In this document: piece after piece, positions 57,811 to 64,000 of the stretch
Numbering within the stretch: the first letter of the stretch is position 1
Layout of the letters: every line of letters starts with the position of its first letter
Assembly: GCF_000235365.1 (NCBI RefSeq)
Contig: NC_016452.1
Span: 482,001 to 546,000 of the forward strand
Direction: 5' to 3'
Source of the DNA: Eremothecium cymbalariae DBVPG#7215
Lineage: Eukaryota > Ascomycota > Saccharomycetes > Saccharomycetales > Saccharomycetaceae
Length of the DNA stretch: 64,000 bases
Made by a program: the position numbers and the translations under genes
The notes under the pieces: model-generated
Database searches by the model: none
Told to the model about the DNA's origin: nothing
What the model saw: only the letters and a program-made list of their open reading frames with translations

Positions 57811-59112
57811 CTACATTAGCAACATTTTTCTAGGATCCTCAATCAATTCCTTGATCGTCTTTAAGAAGGTAACGGCTTCCCTACCATCCAATAACCTATG
57901 GTCATAAGTTAGGGCCAAATACATCATTGGTCTAGAAACAATATTCCCATTCACAGTCACTGGTCTTTCCTTCACACCATGTAGACCTAAAACTGCAGTT
58001 TGAGGGGTGTTGATAATTGGTGTTCCATACAAGGAGCCGAAGACACCGCCATTTGAGATAGTAAAGTTGCCTCCTGCCATATCTTCCAAAGTGATTTTAC
58101 CGTCACGTGCCTTCTTGCTTAATCTGACGATTTCTTCCTCGATTTCCAAAACGGATAATGACTCAACATTACGGACCACTGGTGTAACTAAACCTTTAGG
58201 AGTGGCAACGGCAATAGATATATCTGTGTAATCGCGGTAAACAATTTGGTCTCCCTCGATGCCTCCGGTAGCAGAAGGAACGTCTTTTTGAGCCAAAGCT
58301 ACGGCCTTTGAGAAGAGACCCATAAAGCCAAACTTGACACCCTTATTCTTGATAATCTCGTCCTTGTACAATTTTCTCATTTCTAGTAATGCAGACATGT
58401 CAACTTCATTGAAAGTAGTCAAAGAGGCAGTGGTATTCTGAGATTCCTTTAACCTTTCTGCAATTCTCATTCTCATACGGTTCATTTTAACCCTGCGTTC
58501 CGTACGTGAAAAGTTCCCTAATGCCTGTTGTGGTGCTGTGGCAGAAACTGGCTCAGATACTGCTGGAGTGGGCTTCTTTGCATCTGCAGAAGAAACTTTA
58601 GGAGGGGCTGCTGCTGCTGGGGCTGCTGGAGCTCCTGATTCTTCCTTCTTTGTTGTAGCTTCCTCCACCTCTGGCTTACTTGCACTTGCTGCTGCCGGTT
58701 CTCCACCTTCCTCAATCTGCGCCAACTCATCACCAACTGTAACTGTATCCTCCGGTTGGAAATTCAACTTGGTTATGGTACCAGATATAGGGGAATTAAC
58801 CTCAATATCAATCTTGTCGGTTTCAATCGTAGCCAATAATTCATCCTGCGCAACATATTCACCAACCTGTTTTGTATACTCCTTTAACGAACCCTCCGTC
58901 AACGATTCAGCCATTGGTGGAACCGGAACTGAAGTTGACCCATAACGAAAGGTTGTCTTTTGCAACACAGGCATCCTAACTGTCTCGCCCAATATGTTCG
59001 AACACAAACATACTTGCTTAGAAACGTTCCCTACACTAAATGCCCGCTGGTAAACTTGAATTGCTGAAGGCCTTAGCGACCTGAATGATGAACGAACTGA
59101 AGATCTCAACAT
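57811..59112 (-). CDS. KGD2: 2-oxoglutarate dehydrogenase E2, dihydrolipoyl succinyltransferase
   Basis: E2 core of the mitochondrial 2-oxoglutarate dehydrogenase of the TCA cycle. 433 residues (S. cerevisiae 463). An Arg/Ser-rich N-terminus without acidic residues is a mitochondrial presequence (about 1-55). The lipoyl domain has its lipoylated Lys100 in [10 protein letters not shown]. An Ala/Pro-rich linker (about 140-200) follows. The catalytic domain ends with HRLLDG (His405 and Asp409). There is no E1/E3-binding domain between, as normal for this E2. The divergent promoter with SLX4 holds a CCAAT at 59283 that could be a HAP-complex site. Confidence 0.97.
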   Translation of the reverse strand: MLRSSVRSSFRSLRPSAIQVYQRAFSVGNVSKQVCLCSNILGETVRMPVLQKTTFRYGSTSVPVPPMAESLTEGSLKEYTKQVGEYVAQDELLATIETDKIDIEVNSPISGTITKLNFQPEDTVTVGDELAQIEEGGEPAAASASKPEVEEATTKKEESGAPAAPAAAAPPKVSSADAKKPTPAVSEPVSATAPQQALGNFSRTERRVKMNRMRMRIAERLKESQNTTASLTTFNEVDMSALLEMRKLYKDEIIKNKGVKFGFMGLFSKAVALAQKDVPSATGGIEGDQIVYRDYTDISIAVATPKGLVTPVVRNVESLSVLEIEEEIVRLSKKARDGKITLEDMAGGNFTISNGGVFGSLYGTPIINTPQTAVLGLHGVKERPVTVNGNIVSRPMMYLALTYDHRLLDGREAVTFLKTIKELIEDPRKMLLM

Positions 59113-59407
59113 ATCTCCACACGTATGTTTTTTTAATAAGATTTCAGGTCTTTAGTGTTGTGAAATATTGTGTGAGTGGAAACAATAAGTGGAAACCCCT
59201 GGTCTTCGGCACTAAAATACGATATAGCAGACGATTAGGATGTGAACAGGTTACGTAGCTCTCTTAATTTATTGATGAACCGCCAATTGGCATTACTTAC
59301 CTTTTCTTTTCCTCTCTTTTATAACACATAAAATCTCTCCACAGAAGGCCATATTCCGGAGCAGTTAGGAGGACTGAGGACCAGCTCGGATCCGAGTGAA
59401 ATATAGA

Positions 59408-59415
59408 TCATGTGA
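59408..59415. promoter_or_regulatory. Cbf1-type site (TCATGTGA) between KGD2 and SLX4
   Basis: ATCATGTGAC reads GTCACATGAT on the minus strand, a match to RTCACRTG. Confidence 0.5.
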
Positions 59416-59450
59416 CTAAAATGTCAGATTTTAGAAATATGTATTGTGTC

Positions 59451-59457
59451 CGGGTAA
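59451..59457 (-). promoter_or_regulatory. Reb1-type site between KGD2 and SLX4
   Basis: CGGGTAA on the plus strand (TTACCCG on the minus strand), 128 bases upstream of the SLX4 start. Confidence 0.55.
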
Positions 59458-59584
59458 TGGTATTGCGGAACGTTAGCAAGCATCAATTGAGTATGGTCCA
59501 AGATGATTAATGGGACATTAAGACAAGATATAGCTGGGTAGGCAGGAAAAACTGAATGCTGTTTGGGTAAGCTGTGGAGAGATT

Positions 59585-61459
59585 ATGGATTTCAGCAGGG
59601 CTCAGCGAAATTTGTTGCTTGTGGAGGATGTATCTGACGATGAAAAGGTTCATGAACAGAATATAGCGGAGACTCAAGTGCCGATGATGTTCAGCTATGA
59701 GGAGGAAGATGAATTAGCTAAAGATGAACGAGAACAAGAAGTGGAGAAGGATGATGAAGTATTTATTTCTACTCAGGTTCAGGGTCGGATTGATGAACTG
59801 GAAGGGACGGAGAACAACAGGAAACAATTTAAGCGGCTTTTGGCTAATTTTACATATGCTACTGAAGCCGATGGCATAGGGTTGCAAGGCGATGAGGTAC
59901 CAGAGACTGTGTTGAGTAGTGGGAAGTCTTTAGAGATGAACACTATAAAGAGGAGCAGACGTTCTGATACTAGGGTGAAGAGTATTACGAAGTATAACAC
60001 GGAGAATTATGCTCTTCAAATTAAACAGGATAGAGCACGACGGCTACTAACAATGCTTTCAGGTAAATCACATAAGATAAAAAATCTGCTGAAAGATATT
60101 AAACAAAAAGATGAGCATAGAAGTGATCCGATAGACTTCTCAACATTTAACTGCGAAGAATGGTCACAAATTGAAAAGTTACTTCGTGAACGGTTGCCAA
60201 AAGTTTCCAGAGCAAAGGTAGCATTGGTAAAAGATTTCGTTTACGGTAAGGAACAACAAGAACATCCTTGGTATTCTTCACAACTTCCTCCAGGAGATTG
60301 TCCCACAGATCTAACGGATAGCCACGGCATATACGTGGGGAATTGTGAAGATATGGTAGGGCAGAAGGTGTTCACGTTGTCACAGCTGCTAGACGATGAT
60401 GATAACAATGAGCCCAATGGTATTGGTTTGGAGGAGGAGGAAGGCTTGACCTCTAGTTCCAGCAATACCCAACCTTCGATACCAGACAGCGTGGATTCTG
60501 GGGAACCGATAGGAAACATGACTCATGATATAATTGCAGATGTAAATACGACTACACTCTTAGCGGTAGGGAAACAAGACACTGCTTCCAACGTGGATTG
60601 GCATTTTAAGCGGGGGTCCACGCCAGATGAATCGCCTGATAACCTGCCAATCCACGAGGATACTGTTATAGACTTAACGCAAGAAACTTTTCGAGCTGTG
60701 TCGAATATAGCATCACCCGTTAAAGCCACTAGTCGACCCAACAGCAAAGTATTATCAGCTACCAGAAAGCCAAGCATCCAGGTTCCAGCAAGTAACACTG
60801 CATCAATAAATACGCCGGCTTCATTTATGAGTCTGCATCGTCCTCCACTCATAGAAGCCCCCGTTTGCAGTTCTATTATCCGTATGAAAATTTACAAGGA
60901 TACAGAGATGAACTTTAACGACAAGAATGCACCCCCATTAGGATTCCAACCCCAGACCATATACGAAGACATCGTTGCCGACAGTGAAGACGAAAATTAC
61001 ACAATACTAGAGCTCGAGCCCTGCAAAAACGAAGAACCTGTCCGGCCCGCTACCGATCCTTGCATTCTCGGAGTCAACAAAAGCACATCAACCCAAGATT
61101 CCTCCCCAACTGCCACTGCACAATCGATAAAACAATTAAGGCAATCGCTCAAAACAATTGGCGTAAAAACATCTAGATCCAATGCCCAGGTACTACAGCA
61201 CTACAATACCGTATCCCAACAACTCCACTCCCAATCCGACGAAGACAAACGCAACGAACTATTCCTACGCCTAACCCACCTGCTACAACAAGACAAACCC
61301 CTCCTAAACCGCATCTACTGTTTCCATCCCATCACCATCCATGACCTTAGAACCTCCTTCGAGTCAAGAGACCATTTCACCAACCTCATAGACGATGCCG
61401 TCATCCGACACTGGGCTGACTACCAAGGGATCTGTGTTAAAAATGATCTTAACGAATAA
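59585..61459 (+). CDS. SLX4: Structure-specific endonuclease subunit Slx4
   Basis: Scaffold for the Slx1 nuclease, acting on branched DNA at stalled forks and in checkpoint control. 624 residues (S. cerevisiae 748). Mostly disordered and fast-evolving, rich in Asp/Glu/Ser/Thr with several SQ/TQ sites. The C-terminal conserved domain that binds Slx1 (about 560-624) is visible: LLNRIYCFHPITIHDL, then FTNLIDDAVIRHWADYQGI. Identification rests on this domain and on position YLR135 between KGD2 and NUM1. Codon use becomes C-rich near the 3' end (from about 61,000). Confidence 0.9.
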   Translation: MDFSRAQRNLLLVEDVSDDEKVHEQNIAETQVPMMFSYEEEDELAKDEREQEVEKDDEVFISTQVQGRIDELEGTENNRKQFKRLLANFTYATEADGIGLQGDEVPETVLSSGKSLEMNTIKRSRRSDTRVKSITKYNTENYALQIKQDRARRLLTMLSGKSHKIKNLLKDIKQKDEHRSDPIDFSTFNCEEWSQIEKLLRERLPKVSRAKVALVKDFVYGKEQQEHPWYSSQLPPGDCPTDLTDSHGIYVGNCEDMVGQKVFTLSQLLDDDDNNEPNGIGLEEEEGLTSSSSNTQPSIPDSVDSGEPIGNMTHDIIADVNTTTLLAVGKQDTASNVDWHFKRGSTPDESPDNLPIHEDTVIDLTQETFRAVSNIASPVKATSRPNSKVLSATRKPSIQVPASNTASINTPASFMSLHRPPLIEAPVCSSIIRMKIYKDTEMNFNDKNAPPLGFQPQTIYEDIVADSEDENYTILELEPCKNEEPVRPATDPCILGVNKSTSTQDSSPTATAQSIKQLRQSLKTIGVKTSRSNAQVLQHYNTVSQQLHSQSDEDKRNELFLRLTHLLQQDKPLLNRIYCFHPITIHDLRTSFESRDHFTNLIDDAVIRHWADYQGICVKNDLNE

Positions 61460-61955
61460 ATGACACATACGCACTCTCAAACACAGCTACACAACTACAC
61501 AGCTACACAACTAACAATTAACAACAAACTCCCTCCGCGTCTAACAGACCGTCATAAACTACTCCAACTTCCTACCAGCATTGCATAAACATTGTACTTT
61601 TCTAAATCAAGTAATCTATACACCTAATAGGGTTTAATCCCAACGCTGTCATTGGTTTCCCTCATCGAGACACCCATACAACACCGTAGCCGCAAACAAA
61701 AAAGTCGCGAAGGTGGTTTTTCAGTAGACCAGAACAACAAAACCTCGAAGCCCTTATTTATACGTGTGGTCTCCTTACCCTCTACTTTTGTAAAACCTAA
61801 GTTTGACATTAGACAGGCCAGCCATATATACAAGTTGAAATAAGCTTCCATATTCTTATTGAACCGAAAGCAATATACGCATAGAAAGAATACCTACGTT
61901 TGAATTGTTATATTCCTACGTATTATAGATCCAAAGTATTTTGTAACTAGACAGG
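61460..61955. other. Intergenic: SLX4 3' end and NUM1 promoter
   Basis: 496 bases; starts with a tandem 16-base repeat at 61481..61512. Short ORFs on both strands (61624-61851) show no family features. No tRNA found. Confidence 0.6.
61481..61512. repeat. Tandem duplication, 2 x 16 bases
   Basis: ACACAGCTACACAACT occurs twice head to tail (61481..61496 and 61497..61512), followed by AAC. Confidence 0.95.
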
Positions 61956-64000
61956 ATGCGGCCACCTAGTGGGAAGTCACTAAGTGGTGATAATAAATCA
62001 GAACATTCTAGTAATAGGGAAGATCTAAAATTACAGTTGGAACAGATTCAAAGACAATTCGATGAAAGTAATGAGGCGGAAGGCAGTGACAGACAGGTGA
62101 GGAAGAAACTGCTGCCATTTTCTGGGATGCTGAGCCGGAGGGAAGGCAGGTCGTCAATTCCTTCGTTTGCGGGGAGTAATACTCATAACGGGGTGTTGAA
62201 GGCGAATTCTAGCAGTGATATGAACTTTGTGGTGGATTTAAGTGAGAATTTGTTGCTGGAGTGCAGGAAGTTGCAAGCGGAGAATGATAAGAAGTCGTCG
62301 AGGTTGAAGACATTAGAGCAAGATTATGAGAATTTACAGTCTAATTTCAGTCAAATAAATCAGCGGTACCAGAGTGTATCGAAAGAGGGTGAAAATTTGA
62401 AGGATATAAATTGGGAGCTCGAGATGAAGTTGCAGACGTTATCACAGGAGTTCAAGGAATTATCGGAATCCTTTAATAAGAGTAAGAAAGAGTTACAAAA
62501 ACAGGTCAATTTGTCAACAGAGATCAAAACGGAATTAGAAGAAATGTCATTACAGAAGCTGGGTCTGCAGGGAGAATTAGACTTGAAGCAGGCGAAATAT
62601 TTATCTGAAATTGCAGCATTAAAAGACCATGTGAAAGAGTTAAACGAGGAAAATGATCAGCTAAATTCGAAAGTTGAGTTATTGATGGCAAAAGTGGAAT
62701 CATTGGCTGATGAAGTTGAAAAGGGCCAAGATATCATCAAGAAACAATCCTTTATGAGCGTTGGGTCTGCAGAGACATTCAATGGCGATTTGGATGATCA
62801 AAACCGGCGACTTGTGGCTCAGACGTCTCCAATAAGAGCTATTGCTTTACAAGCAGAACAAGGGTTAGAATACCAAACCTTAAAGGCCAATCTAACGCAT
62901 GCCACTCAAACTATCTCAAAGTTGAGACAGCAGATTATCCGTATGAAGACAGACAAATCGTATGACAGATCAAGCGATTCTCCTAGAACTACGAGGCCCG
63001 CGCTGAGGATCCCAAAGTCGAAGCGTAAACCTCTGGTTTTTTCAGATGTCTCACCAACGCAAGAATTTAATAGAAAAGCCAAACGTTCTTCTTATCCTAT
63101 ACATGAAGATGTTGAATTTTTAGGTGGCGATGGTAATAATGATGAAGACAGGTTCGAGGACAACGAACTATCAGATGGCATCGATAGAAGCGATTCTCTT
63201 CTGGAACTCGAATTCGGCGTAGATAATGCAGATGTAACTAGTATTGGTTCTGATACTATGTCTAGGAATCCTTTGGCGAATTCTCTGCTGGATAGTGATG
63301 AAGAGGAGCTTGAATTAAGTTTGGATTATTCTGATATTGAAGCATACGCTAAAAAGCATCATTTAGTCCTTTTATCTGAGGATGATTATAAAGGATTAAA
63401 AAATACACAGTCTCCAGTTGAAGCTGGTTTTCCTTTTGATGGTAAACTAATAAATCAAAATCCAACCATGATATCTCAACTAGAAACCAGTGGTTATAAA
63501 CTTGTTTCATTATCAGAATACAATGAAATGCATAATAAAGCAAATTCAATGGATGATCCGCCACTTAGTTATTTGAATAGCAAGGCCACAGATCACGGTA
63601 AGATTATAATAGGCACTGAAGAATATGAATCATTGATAAATCCACCAATTACTGACCTTATTGCAAAAGCTGAATCTCAGGGATTTGACGTATTATCAAA
63701 AGCAGCCCATGAGCAGATGTTAACTAGTATGGCTACGCCATCATTAGATTATTTAACGACAAAATTGGAAGAAAATGGCCTAAAGGCTATTTCATCTGAC
63801 GATTACCGATCGTTTAAAAATCCTTCTTATGACTACTTGGAATCAAAAGCCAAATTATTAGGAAAGTCCATTATTGATGTAAAGGAATTGGACGCATTGA
63901 GAAGAATTTCGACAGAACCATCTATGGACTTCATAACTAATGCAGCAGCAAGAATTGAGCATGCTGTCATTCCTACTGGTGAGTTTGAGATGTTGACGGA
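61956..64000 (+). CDS. NUM1: Cortical nuclear-migration protein Num1, 3' end cut by window edge
   Basis: Cell-cortex anchor for dynein and mitochondria. 681 full codons are in the window; the frame stays open to the edge. The start region holds SFAGSNTHNGVLKANSSSDMNF and DLSENLLLECRKLQ, matching the S. cerevisiae N-terminus (membrane-binding and coiled coil). Coiled coil runs to about residue 345. An acidic region follows (about 385-460). From about residue 465 degenerate repeats of roughly 32 residues begin, with pattern P-x-x-D/Y-x-L-x-x-K-A...G...I-x-x-x-E/D-Y-x-x-L. The PH domain expected at the C-terminus lies beyond the window. Confidence 0.94.
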   Translation, partial: MRPPSGKSLSGDNKSEHSSNREDLKLQLEQIQRQFDESNEAEGSDRQVRKKLLPFSGMLSRREGRSSIPSFAGSNTHNGVLKANSSSDMNFVVDLSENLLLECRKLQAENDKKSSRLKTLEQDYENLQSNFSQINQRYQSVSKEGENLKDINWELEMKLQTLSQEFKELSESFNKSKKELQKQVNLSTEIKTELEEMSLQKLGLQGELDLKQAKYLSEIAALKDHVKELNEENDQLNSKVELLMAKVESLADEVEKGQDIIKKQSFMSVGSAETFNGDLDDQNRRLVAQTSPIRAIALQAEQGLEYQTLKANLTHATQTISKLRQQIIRMKTDKSYDRSSDSPRTTRPALRIPKSKRKPLVFSDVSPTQEFNRKAKRSSYPIHEDVEFLGGDGNNDEDRFEDNELSDGIDRSDSLLELEFGVDNADVTSIGSDTMSRNPLANSLLDSDEEELELSLDYSDIEAYAKKHHLVLLSEDDYKGLKNTQSPVEAGFPFDGKLINQNPTMISQLETSGYKLVSLSEYNEMHNKANSMDDPPLSYLNSKATDHGKIIIGTEEYESLINPPITDLIAKAESQGFDVLSKAAHEQMLTSMATPSLDYLTTKLEENGLKAISSDDYRSFKNPSYDYLESKAKLLGKSIIDVKELDALRRISTEPSMDFITNAAARIEHAVIPTGEFEMLT

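Larger units (their letters stand above)
59113..59584. other. Divergent promoter region of KGD2 and SLX4
   Basis: 472 bases with CCAATTGG near 59283, a Cbf1-like TCATGTGA at 59408 and a Reb1-type site at 59451. No gene seen. Confidence 0.65.

Noticed and set aside
60045..60051. TACTAAC inside SLX4
   Set aside because: Lies in a continuous coding frame with no matching donor; coincidence.

Overview
This window is nuclear DNA of a budding yeast of the family Saccharomycetaceae. It is A+T-rich and gene-dense, with about 2.4 kb per gene. Every recognisable protein is most like a Saccharomyces cerevisiae protein, intron signals are GTATGT/GTAAGT, TACTAAC and AG, and genes are monocistronic on both strands. 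No virus, transposon, CRISPR array or bacterial-type operon was seen. Genes that S. cerevisiae keeps in two separate blocks (YDR137-YDR159 and YLR114-YLR138) are interleaved here in one row. That is the arrangement expected of a lineage that did not pass through the yeast whole-genome duplication (Kluyveromyces/Lachancea/Eremothecium or Zygosaccharomyces/Torulaspora type). I cannot name the species from sequence alone.

Layout. Bases 1-11,244 hold NHA1 (cut by the left edge), SAC3, RKM5, HOM2 and RPA14 on the minus strand and CPR1 on the plus strand. This is the YDR155-159/YLR137-138 block in inverted orientation. Next come a 1.1-kb gene-free stretch and an intron-containing tRNA-Arg(ACG); here the block joins RGP1, which is not its expected neighbour, so this is a rearrangement breakpoint. 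From RGP1 rightwards the ancestral order is continuous: RGP1, AVL9, HPR1, CFT2, MSL5, CLF1, RUB1, MTQ2, DOP1, TML25, SRN2, PEX7, SAN1, one yapsin (MKC7/YPS1), APC2, DCN1, TAF12, DIP2, ACE2/SWI5, USB1, CKI1/EKI1, KGD2, SLX4 and NUM1 (cut by the right edge).

Functional themes, none of them an operon: neddylation and ubiquitin ligases (RUB1, DCN1, APC2, SAN1), mRNA splicing and 3' processing (MSL5, CLF1, USB1, CFT2), mRNA export (HPR1, SAC3), Golgi/endosome traffic (RGP1, AVL9, DOP1, SRN2), transcription and ribosome production (RPA14, DIP2, TAF12, RKM5), and metabolism (HOM2, KGD2, choline kinase).

Points that need attention. Four genes have short 5' introns that automated ORF calls miss. Two of these (NHA1, SAN1) are intronless in S. 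cerevisiae, and SAN1 and DCN1 each have two in-phase acceptors. The tRNA-Arg(ACG) carries an intron. CFT2 and ACE2 are each broken by a one-base frameshift beside an A-run, which is probably sequence error in at least CFT2. APC2 lacks the last C-terminal domain. Six copies of the 8-base palindrome TCACGTGA all lie between genes. A run of 22 G lies upstream of the yapsin gene. I found no previously undescribed multi-gene system; the novelty is in gene structure and regulation.
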